From Erythrobacteraceae bacterium (lineage in GTDB: Bacteria; Pseudomonadota; Alphaproteobacteria; Sphingomonadales; Sphingomonadaceae): 64,000 nucleotides of DNA. The position numbers were made by a program, and so were the translations under genes. Below, one piece after another: positions 18,143-26,946 of this stretch (within the stretch, counting starts at the first letter, position 1; each line of letters begins with the position of its first letter). The notes under the pieces are model-generated. The model had not been told where the DNA came from. It worked only from the letters and a program-made list of their open reading frames with translations, and searched no databases. Location: assembly GCA_024642525.1 (NCBI GenBank), contig JAHEAX010000003.1:62001-126000 (forward strand), in the 5' to 3' direction.

Positions 18143-18480
18143 AAGCTGGCTCCGTCGATCTGCCTGCGTGGCAGATGCGTCCACAAGGACGGCTCAAACA
18201 TCCGCAAATTTACCGCCATACGGTCATAGGAAGGGTCCTGCGGCGCGGTCCAATTTGTGTTCATGCCGCAGGTCCCGCAATGCCAGTTTGTCAGCATACA
18301 GTCGCCCTGGATATAGCCTGTGGCTTCGCCGGTCACGGTCACCACCCGGGGCGAACAATGATGCCAGAACGCGCCTGACCGGCGGCACAGGCTGCAATTG
18401 CATTCCGCCCCGTCAATCGGTGTTTCGCGTAGTTCGATCGTGATTGCGCCGCAATGGCAGCTGCCCTCGTGCCGTATCAT
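18139..18480 (-). CDS. GFA family (glutathione-dependent formaldehyde-activating enzyme-like) protein
   Basis: About 113 residues with the zinc-binding cysteines of the GFA fold: SCHCG (residues 8-11), CNCSLCRRSG, and WHCGTCGMNTNW. Family members include S-(hydroxymethyl)glutathione synthase and a methylamine-related enzyme, but most are uncharacterised, so a formaldehyde role should not be assumed. The start ATG at 18480 overlaps the cobB stop (ATGA, 18477-18480), which predicts translational coupling. Its own stop overlaps the stop of the convergent MoeB/ThiF gene. Confidence 0.86.
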   Translation of the reverse strand: MIRHEGSCHCGAITIELRETPIDGAECNCSLCRRSGAFWHHCSPRVVTVTGEATGYIQGDCMLTNWHCGTCGMNTNWTAPQDPSYDRMAVNLRMFEPSLWTHLPRRQIDGASF

Positions 18481-19196
18481 CCAAGCAGCTCCCCCACCCA
18501 TTCCGGCACGATTTTCGACGCTGGCCCGTAACGCGCCTCGGTGAACCAGCGCGAACCCTGACTGGGTTCAAGATTCAGTTCCAGCGTTTGCGCGCCCAGT
18601 TCGCGGGCATCCTGCACAAAGCCCGCTGCGGGATAGACCGCGCCCGATGTACCAATGGAAACGAACAGGTCTGCCCGCCGCAGCGCGCCGTAAATTTCAT
18701 TCATGCGATACGGCATTTCGCCAAACCACACGACATCAGGCCGCAGCGCCGCAACCCCGCATTCCGGGCAGGAAGGGCGATCAACCAGCGTCCCGCGCCA
18801 TTTGCTGCGCGTGTCACACATGGTGCACCACGCATTCAGATGTTCACCGTGCATATGCAGCACACGGCTTGCGCCTGCGCGTTCGTGCAAATCATCCACA
18901 TTCTGCGTCACGATGAGCAGGTCGCCGCCCGTGCGGGCAGTCCATTCACGGTCGAGCCGTGCCAGCGCCTCGTGCGCGCTGTTGGGCTGCTTGGTCTGGA
19001 TCGATTCGCGGCGCATATCGTAAAAGCGCAGCACCAGATCGGGATCGCGCGCGAAACCTTCCGGCGTGGCGACATCTTCGACCCTGTGCTGTTCCCATAA
19101 TCCGCCCTCGGAACGGAACGTATCGATCCCGCTTTCCGCGCTGACACCAGCGCCGGTCAGGATCACGATGTTGCGAATATCATCCATGTCGCGCAT
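18477..19196 (-). CDS. cobB: NAD-dependent protein deacylase (sirtuin)
   Basis: About 239 residues. It shows the sirtuin motifs GAGVSAESGIDTFRS, the TQNVDDLHERAG segment, the catalytic HMHGE histidine, and a four-cysteine zinc site (CTMC and CPEC). FYDMRRES supplies the Tyr-x-x-Arg pair that marks class III sirtuins with desuccinylase activity, as in E. coli CobB. It removes lysine acyl groups using NAD+. Start could be 19196 or 19187 (MDDIRNIVILTG). The divergent dapB start is only 26 bp away, so the promoter of each gene must lie partly inside the other. Coupled to the GFA gene. Confidence 0.94.
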   Translation of the reverse strand: MRDMDDIRNIVILTGAGVSAESGIDTFRSEGGLWEQHRVEDVATPEGFARDPDLVLRFYDMRRESIQTKQPNSAHEALARLDREWTARTGGDLLIVTQNVDDLHERAGASRVLHMHGEHLNAWCTMCDTRSKWRGTLVDRPSCPECGVAALRPDVVWFGEMPYRMNEIYGALRRADLFVSIGTSGAVYPAAGFVQDARELGAQTLELNLEPSQGSRWFTEARYGPASKIVPEWVGELLG

Positions 19197-19222
19197 GAAG
19201 CACGCCAGCATCAGGGGGCGCA

Positions 19223-19951
19223 ATGTCTAGAATAGCGATTATCGGCAGCGAAGGGCGAATGGGGCATGCGCTGCGGCAGGCGATAGCCGATGCCGGGCAT
19301 GAATTTGCAGGCGGCATCGACAAGGGCGGCAATGTTGCGGCGCTTGCAGGCGGCTGCGATGTGCTGGTCGATTTTTCAGCGCCTGGCGCATTGCAGGCCA
19401 ACCTCGATGCCGCCACATCGGCCGGTGTGCCGCTGGTGGTGGGAACCACTGGCCTGGAAGCAGCCCACCACTCCGCGATTGATGCAGCAGCAAAATCCGC
19501 CGCCATTCTTCAGACAGGCAATACCTCGCTCGGCGTGACTTTGCTGGCGCATCTGGTGCGGGAGGCTGCAGAGCGGCTGGGCGATGGTTGGGACATCGAA
19601 ATTGTCGAAATGCACCACCGCATGAAGGTGGACGCACCATCTGGCACAGCGCTGCTGCTGGGAGAAGCGGCGGCAGAAGGCCGGCGCATCGATCTTGCTT
19701 CCCATTCCGAACGCGGCCGCGATGGCCAGACCGGCGCGCGCGAAAGAGGCGCAATCGGTTTTGCCGCGTTGCGCGGCGGCACCGTCGCGGGCGAACATTC
19801 TGTTATCCTGGCTGGCGACGAGGAACGTATTACCCTGTCGCACAGCGCGGAAAACCGAATGATCTTTGCCCGCGGGGCCGTGAAGGCGGCTGAATGGATG
19901 ATCGGCCAGCCTGCGGGCCGCTATACCATGCAGCAGGTACTAGGGCTTTGA
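19223..19951 (+). CDS. dapB: 4-hydroxy-tetrahydrodipicolinate reductase
   Basis: A 242-residue enzyme of the diaminopimelate/lysine pathway that reduces the cyclic intermediate with NAD(P)H. The Rossmann motif is [12 protein letters not shown], and the catalytic and substrate-binding region is [17 protein letters not shown] strong AGGGGGCG ribosome site precedes the ATG. nth follows after 10 bp on the same strand. dapE, a later step of the same pathway, is about 3 kb downstream on the other strand. Confidence 0.96.
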   Translation: MSRIAIIGSEGRMGHALRQAIADAGHEFAGGIDKGGNVAALAGGCDVLVDFSAPGALQANLDAATSAGVPLVVGTTGLEAAHHSAIDAAAKSAAILQTGNTSLGVTLLAHLVREAAERLGDGWDIEIVEMHHRMKVDAPSGTALLLGEAAAEGRRIDLASHSERGRDGQTGARERGAIGFAALRGGTVAGEHSVILAGDEERITLSHSAENRMIFARGAVKAAEWMIGQPAGRYTMQQVLGL

Positions 19952-19961
19952 CATTGCGGCC

Positions 19962-20609
19962 ATGACCAGGGACCAGATTTTCGAATTCTTCCGCCGCCTT
20001 GCCGAAGATAATCCAGAGCCTGTGACCGAACTGGAATATGGCAACACCTATCAGCTGGTGGTGGCCGTCGCCCTGTCAGCGCAGGCAACCGATGTGGGCG
20101 TGAACAAGGCCACCCGCAGCCTGTTCGCCGAAGTCTCCACCCCTTTGCAAATGGTGGAACTGGGCGAGGAAGGTCTCAAGCAGCATATCAAGACCATTGG
20201 CCTGTTCAATTCCAAGGCCAGGAACGTCATTGCCCTGTCGGAAATGCTGATCGCCGATTTCGACGGGGAAGTGCCGCAAGACCGCGAGGCGCTGACCCTG
20301 CTGCCCGGTGTCGGGCGCAAAACCGCCAATGTCGTGATGAATTGCGCCTTCGGGATGGAGACTTTCGCGGTCGACACCCATGTTTTCCGCGTGGGCAACC
20401 GCACCGGGCTGGCGAAGGGCAAGACCCCCGACCAGGTAGAAGCAAAGCTGGAAAAGCGTGTGCCCCAGCCATTTCGGCGCGATGCCCATCACTGGTTGAT
20501 CCTGCATGGGCGCTATATCTGCAAGGCGCGCACGCCGGAATGCTGGCGCTGCCCGGTGGCGGACTTGTGCTCTTTCCGCAAAAAAGTGACGCAGCCTGCA
20601 AGAGCCTGA
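19962..20609 (+). CDS. nth: Endonuclease III
   Basis: A 215-residue base-excision repair enzyme with glycosylase and AP-lyase activity on oxidised pyrimidines. The helix-hairpin-helix LLPGVGRKTANVV contains the catalytic lysine, and VDTHVFRVGNRTGLA contains the catalytic aspartate. The C-terminal 4Fe-4S site is complete: C-x6-C-x2-C-x5-C in CKARTPECWRCPVADLC. It lies 10 bp after dapB, so cotranscription is likely. With mutM it is the second oxidative base-repair gene in the window. Confidence 0.96.
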   Translation: MTRDQIFEFFRRLAEDNPEPVTELEYGNTYQLVVAVALSAQATDVGVNKATRSLFAEVSTPLQMVELGEEGLKQHIKTIGLFNSKARNVIALSEMLIADFDGEVPQDREALTLLPGVGRKTANVVMNCAFGMETFAVDTHVFRVGNRTGLAKGKTPDQVEAKLEKRVPQPFRRDAHHWLILHGRYICKARTPECWRCPVADLCSFRKKVTQPARA

Positions 20610-20672
20610 GGTAACTACGTATACAAGTGCTGGTTTGGACGCTGATATGCCACCTGCTGATTGGAGGATGCC

Positions 20673-21074
20673 ATGCTTTCGAAATATACCGTTCTGCTAT
20701 TGCCTGCCCTTGCCATTACAGCCTGCGCGCCGCCGCCTGACAATGCCGATTTTGTGAGCAAGGCCCCTGCTGCCAAGGTAATTGGCAAGGCGGAAAACTG
20801 CATCACCACCACCAATATCCGCAAGACGCAGGTGCATGACGATCGCACGATCGACTTCTTCACAACCGGCAGCCGGATCTATCGCAACACCCTGCCCGGC
20901 AGTTGCCCGCGCCTCGGCTTCGAAGAAGCCTTTACCTACACCACCAGCACCGCACGCCTGTGCAACACGGACATCATCTACGTGCTGGACAGGATGGGCG
21001 GCGATGTGCGGCGCGGCGCAGGCTGCGGTCTCGGCAAATTCGTGCCGATTGAATATGTCGAACAGGACAAGTGA
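20673..21074 (+). CDS. DUF6491-like lipoprotein
   Basis: A 133-residue predicted lipoprotein: MLSKYTVLLLPALAITAC ends in a lipobox, followed by a short proline linker. The mature part has several cysteines and the segments NCITTTNIRKTQVHDDRTIDF, YRNTLPGSCPRLGFE and CGLGKFVPIE. This pattern fits DUF6491, a family of unknown function that is common in Sphingomonadales; the match is from memory. GGAGG five bases before the ATG decides the start over the TTG at 20661. It converges on the DAACS transporter gene. Confidence 0.72.
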   Translation: MLSKYTVLLLPALAITACAPPPDNADFVSKAPAAKVIGKAENCITTTNIRKTQVHDDRTIDFFTTGSRIYRNTLPGSCPRLGFEEAFTYTTSTARLCNTDIIYVLDRMGGDVRRGAGCGLGKFVPIEYVEQDK

Positions 21075-21082
21075 CGGGGTAA

Positions 21083-21110
21083 CAGCGCAGATTAGACGTC
21101 GTCTGCGCTG
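21083..21110. terminator. Bidirectional hairpin between convergent genes
   Basis: A perfect 9-bp inverted repeat, CAGCGCAGA (21083-21091) and TCTGCGCTG (21102-21110), encloses a 10-nt loop that holds the stop codon of the leftward transporter gene. It lies 9 bp after the stop of the rightward lipoprotein. The T-run is weak on both sides, so termination is plausible rather than certain. Confidence 0.5.
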
Positions 21111-22330
21111 ATCATTTCCTCGCGGTCAATTTCGTTCGTCATCGAAGCCACTGTCACCGTGATTGCCGCATCGCCCGACACATTGGTCACGGTGCGCATC
21201 ATGTCCATGATCCGGTCAACACCGGCAACAAGGGCAATGGTTTCCAGCGGCACGCCCACTGCGCCAAATACCAGCGCCATCATGATCAGGCCCGCGCCGG
21301 GAATGCCAGCCGCCCCGATTGCGCCCGCCGTGGCGAGGACAGAGATCATGAAGTAATCGCCCCAGCTCAAATCCACGCCGAAGATCTGTGCCCCGAACAG
21401 CGTGGCAAGCCCCAGATACATGGCGGTGCCATTCATGTTCACCGTCGCGCCCAGGGACACGATGAAGCTCGACACGCTGGGCGAAACGCCGAGGTTGCGC
21501 TGGGTGCAGCGCAGCGTGACCGGCAGGGTCGCGTTGGACGATGCAGTGGAATAGGCAACCGCCATCGCATCCACGATGCCGCGGAAGAAATCGACTACGG
21601 GCAATTTCGCCAGCAGTTTGATCATCAGCGAATACATCACGAAGATGATCAGCAGGCAGCCAAGGTAATTGAGGCCCACCAGCTTCGCCAGCGCGATCAG
21701 CGCATCGGTGCCCTGCGTGCCTGCCACCCACGCCATCAACGCAAACACGCCAAACGGGGTCAGTTCCATCACCACAGCGGTGACTTTCTGCATCACGATG
21801 GAGCCTGAATCGAAGATTTTGGCGACAGGTTCACCATCCTTGCCGGACATGAGGATGCCGATGCCGATCAGCAGGGCAAACACGATCAGCGGCAGGACAT
21901 TCACGTCTGCCATCACCTGAACGGGGCTTTGCGGCACAATCGACAGCAGCATTTCGCGCCAGCCGGTCTGGGCAGGTTCTGGAATGGCGCCGCGTTCGAT
22001 TGCGGTTACATCAAGGCCCACGCCCGGCACCATCAGGCTGCCAAGCGCAAGACCAAGCCAGACGGCTATCTGGCCGGTGACCAGAAACAGTAGAGCCGCG
22101 CGGCCGCCGACAGCGCCCAGTTTTCGCAAATCGCCAATGGCCGCCACGCCCGAAACCAGCGAGAAGAAGATGAGCGGAACGACCAGCATCTTGATGAAGG
22201 CGATAAAGATATCGCCGATGATCTTGATGCTTTCCGCGCCCGGTCCCCACAGCAGGCCGGTCAGTATGCCGAGGCCCAAAGCTGCGATGACGCGCTGCCA
22301 CAGCGGAATTGCGAACCAGAAACGAACCAT
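21092..22330 (-). CDS. Dicarboxylate/amino acid:cation symporter (DAACS family)
   Basis: A 412-residue membrane protein of the GltP/DctA/excitatory amino acid transporter fold. It begins with eight-helix topology (WQRVIAALGLGILTGLLWG), has the serine-rich hairpin region (STASSNATLPVTL) and the signature GATVNMNGTAMY. The core NMxGT-type motif of helix 7 and the AxxGIPGAG hairpin (AAGIPGAGLIMMALV) are visible. It imports glutamate, aspartate or C4-dicarboxylates with Na+ or H+; which one cannot be decided here. It appears monocistronic, with 100 bp between it and dapE. Confidence 0.92.
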   Translation of the reverse strand: MVRFWFAIPLWQRVIAALGLGILTGLLWGPGAESIKIIGDIFIAFIKMLVVPLIFFSLVSGVAAIGDLRKLGAVGGRAALLFLVTGQIAVWLGLALGSLMVPGVGLDVTAIERGAIPEPAQTGWREMLLSIVPQSPVQVMADVNVLPLIVFALLIGIGILMSGKDGEPVAKIFDSGSIVMQKVTAVVMELTPFGVFALMAWVAGTQGTDALIALAKLVGLNYLGCLLIIFVMYSLMIKLLAKLPVVDFFRGIVDAMAVAYSTASSNATLPVTLRCTQRNLGVSPSVSSFIVSLGATVNMNGTAMYLGLATLFGAQIFGVDLSWGDYFMISVLATAGAIGAAGIPGAGLIMMALVFGAVGVPLETIALVAGVDRIMDMMRTVTNVSGDAAITVTVASMTNEIDREEMISADDV

Positions 22331-22430
22331 TGTGTGACCCCCTCGCGGACCCCCGCCTGCGGTTCGTCCGATTATGTATCTCTTGGAACGCCTTGTGCCT
22401 GCCTATGCAGGGCGCGGCAAGTGGGCGGCG

Positions 22431-23573
22431 TTATTCGCCCGCAAATTCCAGTGCCGCACGGGCAATACGGGCATAGATGCGGCCCAGCGTTTCCAGATCG
22501 GCCATCGCCACTGCCTCGTCCCGCTTGTGCATGGTGGCATTGACGAGGCCGAATTCAATCACTGGACACAAGGCGCGCAGGAACCGCGCATCCGAAGTGC
22601 CGCCAGTGGTCGAAGCTTCAGGCGCGATGCCCGTTTCAGCTTCCACGGCATCGGAAATCATCTGCGAAAATGCACCGGGCGGTGTCAGGAACGGTTCGCC
22701 GGAGATGATCGGCAGAGCGGTTCCGCCGTGCTTTTGCGCGATGTCCGTCACCAGTTGCGACAGCGAGGCCCCGCTATGTGTATCGTTAAAGCGGATGGAA
22801 ATGCGCGCCGTCGCCTTGTCCGGGATGACATTATGGGCATGGTTGCCCACTTCCAGTTCGGTGATTTCAAGATTGGATGGCTGGAACCAGTCGGTGCCTT
22901 CGTCCAGCACCAGCGCATCGAGTTCCGCCAGTATCGCGACGAGACGCGGAATGGGGTTATCCGCCAGATGCGGATAGGCAACGTGGCCCTGCACACCTTC
23001 CACTTCCAGCCAGATATTGACTGAGCCGCGCCTGCCAATCTTCATCATGTCGCCCAGCCGGTTTACCGATGTGGGTTCGCCCACAAGGCACAGGTCCGGT
23101 ACATCGCCGCGTTCACGGATAAGGTCGATTACCGCGCGCGTGCCGTAAATGGCAGGCCCTTCCTCGTCGCCGGTAATTATGAAACTGATGGTGCCGGCAT
23201 CGGCCGGAACTTCGGCCACGCCTGCCACCATGGCGGCAATCGCCCCCTTCATATCGACAGCGCCGCGCCCGTAGAGCAACTCGCCCCTGCGTTCCGGTTC
23301 AAACGGAGCGCTGGCCCAGCCCTGCCCCGGCGGGACAACGTCGAGATGGCCGGCAAAGGCGAAATGGCGCGATCCTTCCGGCCCGCGGCGGATGGCAAAC
23401 AGGTTTTCTACCGGCCCATCAGGTGCTTCGCCCTTGATGAAGCGGTGCACTTCGAAACCCAGCGGTTCCAGCATGGCTTCCATCACGGTGAATACCTCGC
23501 CGGTTGCAGGGGTCACACTCTCGGCGGCGATGAGCTTTTCCGCAAGCGGAACGGCATGGCTGGTTTCGTTCAT
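22431..23573 (-). CDS. dapE: Succinyl-diaminopimelate desuccinylase
   Basis: A 380-residue M20-family metallohydrolase that releases succinate from N-succinyl-LL-2,6-diaminopimelate. The metal site is visible: FAGHLDVVPPG (His), GAVDMKG (Asp), TGDEEGPA (catalytic and ligand Glu) and a C-terminal histidine in LVNATMHKRDE. A small lid/dimerisation domain occupies about residues 180-295. It diverges from the cupin gene with 51 bp between starts. It belongs to the same pathway as dapB but in a separate transcript. Confidence 0.95.
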   Translation of the reverse strand: MNETSHAVPLAEKLIAAESVTPATGEVFTVMEAMLEPLGFEVHRFIKGEAPDGPVENLFAIRRGPEGSRHFAFAGHLDVVPPGQGWASAPFEPERRGELLYGRGAVDMKGAIAAMVAGVAEVPADAGTISFIITGDEEGPAIYGTRAVIDLIRERGDVPDLCLVGEPTSVNRLGDMMKIGRRGSVNIWLEVEGVQGHVAYPHLADNPIPRLVAILAELDALVLDEGTDWFQPSNLEITELEVGNHAHNVIPDKATARISIRFNDTHSGASLSQLVTDIAQKHGGTALPIISGEPFLTPPGAFSQMISDAVEAETGIAPEASTTGGTSDARFLRALCPVIEFGLVNATMHKRDEAVAMADLETLGRIYARIARAALEFAGE

Positions 23574-23624
23574 GAACCTTGCCTAAAGCAGAGCGAAGCC
23601 GCTTTCCAGATGGAGATAGCTATC

Positions 23625-24089
23625 ATGCCCAAGCTCGATCTTGCTGCAATCCCCCAGACCAATGCCACTGGCTATCCCGCGCCCTTCAACAAGGCCGTGG
23701 AAGGCCGCTGGTACCGGCGGCTGGCCCCGACAGCGGGCATGACCCATCTGGCCGCGACCCATGTGGTGCTGAAACCGGGTGCATGGTCATCGCAGCGCCA
23801 CTGGCATGATGACGAGGATGAATTGCTGGTGATCATTTCGGGCAAAGCCGTTCTGGTCGATGATGATGGCGAAGTGCCGATGTTGCCCGGCGATGTGGCC
23901 GCTTTTCCGGCAGGTGACGGCAATGGCCACCATTTGCGCAACACCAGCGACGAAGACTGCGTCTTTCTGGTGGTGGGCGCGGGCGACAAATTATCAGGCG
24001 GTGCCTATTCCGACATCGACATGGTGTTTGACGAGCATGGCTTTTACCGCCGCGACGGAACGCCATACGGGTCTGACCGCATCAAATAG
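23625..24089 (+). CDS. Cupin-domain protein
   Basis: A 154-residue single cupin. The metal-binding motif 1 is QRHWHDDEDELLVIISG with two histidines and a glutamate, and motif 2 is PGDVAAFPAGDGNGHHLRN. This is the layout of small cupin_2 proteins of unknown substrate, some of them dioxygenases or isomerases. GGAG nine bases before the ATG supports this start (MPKLDLAAIP); another ATG at 23610 is in frame. Convergent with the S1/P1 nuclease gene, 14 bp apart. Confidence 0.8.
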   Translation: MPKLDLAAIPQTNATGYPAPFNKAVEGRWYRRLAPTAGMTHLAATHVVLKPGAWSSQRHWHDDEDELLVIISGKAVLVDDDGEVPMLPGDVAAFPAGDGNGHHLRNTSDEDCVFLVVGAGDKLSGGAYSDIDMVFDEHGFYRRDGTPYGSDRIK

Positions 24090-24103
24090 CGTTCCGCAGA
24101 ATC

Positions 24104-25006
24104 TCAGCGGCTTTCTGTCACTTTCAGCGGGCCTGGCTGAAATGCCTCGTCCAGCATCCGCGCCATGCGCAGGCCTGCCTGCACGACACGTTTCTGCGAC
24201 ACTGGTATGGCCGCTTCGATATCGGCCTGCGTCAAGGCTGCTTCCTTCGGCAGAACGCCGTCGCACACGTCTTTCTCGAATGCACCGGGATAGACGAAAT
24301 CGCGCGCCAGTTGCCAGCTTTCGCGGCCCCATTCTGCCGGATCGCCGCCCGCCAGTTCCGCCCGTTCCGCTGCTGAATAGCTGCGCACCAGCGGCGGCTG
24401 TGCAGAAGTGATTGCCCGTTCAGCCAGCGTGCTGTCCCATATGCCGTGCAGGTTAAGGCCCGGCACATCGCCATAGGATGTCACGCGGTCATTGCCGCCC
24501 TTGTCATCCTTGTCGCCCGAATGCAGCGGCATATGCACATCGCCGATGAAATGGACGAGGAAGGCCATGGCTTCCAGCCGCACATTCGCTGGCAGGGTTT
24601 CATCGGCAAGGATGCGCTGGTTGCGCTCTATCTGGGCCAGCACGCAATTGCCGCCGCTGCAATTGCTGCGCGCATTATACGCCTCGCAAATAGGCGCCGT
24701 GCGGTAATGCCATGCGGCGGTATAGCCCCAGCGCCAGTAATCGCGGCGCACGCAATCAGGCCAAACGGCGGCATCTTCCAGATTGCGGATACGACATTCC
24801 GGAGTGCCAAGCTGCGCATCATAGGCAATCAGCCGCGCAATTGCGGCGCGGGTCGAAGGCTGGACATTGGCCAGCGCGATTTCAGCAGTGGTGCGGTGGC
24901 CATAGCTGCCCCAGGCCAGCACCGGTTGAGAAACCAGTGCGGTCAGCGCCAGCGCGATTGCGGCAATCAGCCTTGCGGCACGGCTTCGTATTGTTCCAAG
25001 ACCCAT
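24104..25006 (-). CDS. Secreted S1/P1-family nuclease
   Basis: About 300 residues with a Sec signal peptide ending QPVLA. Cleavage there would free Trp as the first residue, WGSYGH, which is required because the N-terminal Trp of S1/P1 enzymes ligates zinc together with the nearby His. Further trinuclear-zinc ligands are seen in HFIGDVHMPLH and NLHGIWDS. The family cuts single-stranded nucleic acid and removes 3' phosphates. The ATG at 25006 lies inside the 3' end of the GST gene (40-bp overlap). In a periplasmic location it would scavenge phosphate and nucleosides. Confidence 0.9.
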   Translation of the reverse strand: MGLGTIRSRAARLIAAIALALTALVSQPVLAWGSYGHRTTAEIALANVQPSTRAAIARLIAYDAQLGTPECRIRNLEDAAVWPDCVRRDYWRWGYTAAWHYRTAPICEAYNARSNCSGGNCVLAQIERNQRILADETLPANVRLEAMAFLVHFIGDVHMPLHSGDKDDKGGNDRVTSYGDVPGLNLHGIWDSTLAERAITSAQPPLVRSYSAAERAELAGGDPAEWGRESWQLARDFVYPGAFEKDVCDGVLPKEAALTQADIEAAIPVSQKRVVQAGLRMARMLDEAFQPGPLKVTESR

Positions 25007-25632
25007 TGTTCGTCCTCTGCAGCAGCAATCCATTGCTGCATCCATTCATGTTCCCACACAGCCTGCATGTAGGCTTCTGCAAATCCGGGCACGCCGATGC
25101 CATAGGTGATGAAACGGCTGACCACGGGGGCAAAGAAGATGTCTGCCGCGCTGAACGTGCCGAACAGGAACGGCCCGCCCTGCCCGAAACGCGCGCGCGC
25201 TTCTGCCCACAATTGCAGGATGCGCACAATATCCACCTTGCAATCGTCCGAAATGCGGGCGTTGTCATAGGTGGTACGCACATTCATCGGGCATTCGCGG
25301 CGCAGTGCCTGAAAAGAACTGTGCATTTCGGCAACCATCGAACGCGCCATGCCGCGTGCAGCATCGTCTTTCGGCCAGAAACGCTCGCGGCCGACCTTGT
25401 CGCCCAGATATTCCATGATCGCGAGGCTGTCCCACACAACGGTGTCGCCATCCCACAGGATCGGCACCTTGCCTGCGGGCATGATTTCGCCCGACTGGCG
25501 CTTGGCCGCTTCCCATTCCTCGCCGCCGATGTTGACGATCAGTTCTTCGAACGAAAGGCCGGATTGCTTGATTGCCAGCCAGCCGCGCAAGGACCAGCTC
25601 GAATAGTTCTTGTTGCCGATAATCAGCTTCAT
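24967..25632 (-). CDS. Glutathione S-transferase family protein
   Basis: A 221-residue protein with an N-terminal thioredoxin-like domain (KLIIGNKNYSSWSLRGWLAIKQSGL, where a serine takes the usual activating role), the cis-proline region KVPILWDG, the DSLAIMEYL glutathione contact, and an alpha-helical C-terminal domain. The NYSSWSLR start is typical of a large proteobacterial GST subgroup with unknown substrates. It is first in a two-gene leftward operon with the S1/P1 nuclease, whose start overlaps its end. Confidence 0.88.
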   Translation of the reverse strand: MKLIIGNKNYSSWSLRGWLAIKQSGLSFEELIVNIGGEEWEAAKRQSGEIMPAGKVPILWDGDTVVWDSLAIMEYLGDKVGRERFWPKDDAARGMARSMVAEMHSSFQALRRECPMNVRTTYDNARISDDCKVDIVRILQLWAEARARFGQGGPFLFGTFSAADIFFAPVVSRFITYGIGVPGFAEAYMQAVWEHEWMQQWIAAAEDEQWVLEQYEAVPQG

Positions 25633-25669
25633 AAACGCGCCTCGTTACCCACCGAGCCGCCGCGATAGG

Positions 25670-25699
25670 CGTTCATCCTGACCCTGTCGAGACTGAACG
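25670..25699. repeat. Inverted repeat resembling a dispersed intergenic element
   Basis: Arms CGTTCA (25670-25675) and TGAACG (25694-25699) flank a core with TCCTGACCCTGTCGAGAC, in the divergent GST/VOC intergenic region. The pattern recalls, from memory, a dispersed palindromic repeat with a TCCTGAGC-TTGTCGA core seen in Sphingomonadales genomes; this copy would be degenerate. No second copy was noticed in the window. Confidence 0.35.
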
Positions 25700-25752
25700 G
25701 CACACGGCACGAGCCTCTTCCTGTTTCGATTGGCCTCGAATATGAAGGCGCG

Positions 25753-26175
25753 ATGACATTACGCCCATTCCATCTCGCATTTCCTGTCCACGACCTTGGC
25801 GCTGCACGCCAGTTCTATGGCGAATTCCTTGGCTGCAACGAAGGCCGCAGTGCGGACCAATGGATCGACTTCGACTTCTATGGTCACCAGATCGTGACTC
25901 ACCTGGTGCCGGGCATGGCGCGCAGCGACACCGGGTCGAACCCGGTGGATGGCCACGGCGTGCCGGTGCCGCATTTCGGCGTGGTGCTTGAAATGGACGA
26001 CTGGCAGGCACTGGCAGACAGGTTGCAGGCGGCAGGTGTCACCTTCGAGATTGAGCCGACCATCAGGTTCAAGGGCAAGCCGGGTGAACAGGCGACGATG
26101 TTCTTTCGCGATCCGTCGGGCAATGCGATCGAAATGAAGGCCTTTGCCAGCCTCGAAAGCCTGTTCGCTCGCTGA
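25753..26175 (+). CDS. VOC-superfamily (glyoxalase/dioxygenase fold) protein
   Basis: A 140-residue protein with the paired beta-alpha-beta-beta-beta modules of the vicinal oxygen chelate fold: [21 protein letters not shown] at the start and [16 protein letters not shown] at the end, giving a metal-site His and Glu. The segment [18 protein letters not shown] lies between. The family includes glyoxalases, dioxygenases and resistance proteins; the substrate here cannot be read. It precedes the nitroreductase by 70 bp on the same strand. Confidence 0.83.
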   Translation: MTLRPFHLAFPVHDLGAARQFYGEFLGCNEGRSADQWIDFDFYGHQIVTHLVPGMARSDTGSNPVDGHGVPVPHFGVVLEMDDWQALADRLQAAGVTFEIEPTIRFKGKPGEQATMFFRDPSGNAIEMKAFASLESLFAR

Positions 26176-26245
26176 AAGCCGCCCCTTTCCCCGTCCGCTG
26201 AAGCCTGTATGGAAGGGTTCAGACAGACAAAATGAGAGGGCAGCG

Positions 26246-26923
26246 ATGCAGTTTGATGAAGTGGTTCTGGGCCGGCGGAGCATCCGCGGATACAAGCCCG
26301 ACCCCGTTCCAAAGACGCTGATCGAGGAAATATTGCAGATCGCCATGCGCGCGCCGTCTTCGATGAATACCCAGCCATGGAACTTCTACGTCATCACTGG
26401 TGAACCGCTGGACCGCATCCGCAAGGGCAACACCGAAAGAATGGTCGCGGGCATTCCGCAATCGCGCGAATTCCGCACCGGCGAGGCATTTGCCGGCCAG
26501 CACCGCGAACGCCAGATCGGCGTTGCCAAGCAATTGTTCAGCGCCATGGGCATCGAACGCGATGACAAGGACAAGCGGCAGGACTGGGTGCTGCGCGGCT
26601 TCCGCCAGTTTGATGCGCCCGTCTGCGTGATCGTTACCTATGACAAGGAACTGGCCACCAGCGACGATACAGCGTTCGACTGCGGCGCGGTGGCCACCGC
26701 ACTGGTCAATGCTGCATGGTCACGCGGGTTGGGCACGGTCATCAACAGCCAGGGCATCATGCAGTCGCCCGTCGTGCGCGAGCACGCCGGGATTGCCGAT
26801 GACCAGATCATCATGAAAAGTATCGCGCTGGGCTGGCCGGATGAAAGCTTCCCTGCAAATGCAGTCGTCTCGGAACGCAAGCCAGTGGACGAAGCGGCCA
26901 CTTTCGTCGGCTTCGAAGACTGA
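26246..26923 (+). CDS. Nitroreductase family flavoprotein
   Basis: A 225-residue FMN-dependent oxidoreductase. The N-terminal RRSIRGYKPDPVPKTLIEEIL and the FMN-binding MRAPSSMNTQPWNFYVITG are typical, as is the C-terminal SIALGWPDE. Members reduce nitro groups, quinones or enones with NAD(P)H. GAGAGGGCAG before the ATG fixes the start. It converges on engB with 23 bp between stops and no terminator hairpin that I can see. Confidence 0.9.
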   Translation: MQFDEVVLGRRSIRGYKPDPVPKTLIEEILQIAMRAPSSMNTQPWNFYVITGEPLDRIRKGNTERMVAGIPQSREFRTGEAFAGQHRERQIGVAKQLFSAMGIERDDKDKRQDWVLRGFRQFDAPVCVIVTYDKELATSDDTAFDCGAVATALVNAAWSRGLGTVINSQGIMQSPVVREHAGIADDQIIMKSIALGWPDESFPANAVVSERKPVDEAATFVGFED

Positions 26924-26946
26924 CCAGCGAAACTCAGGATTAAGCG

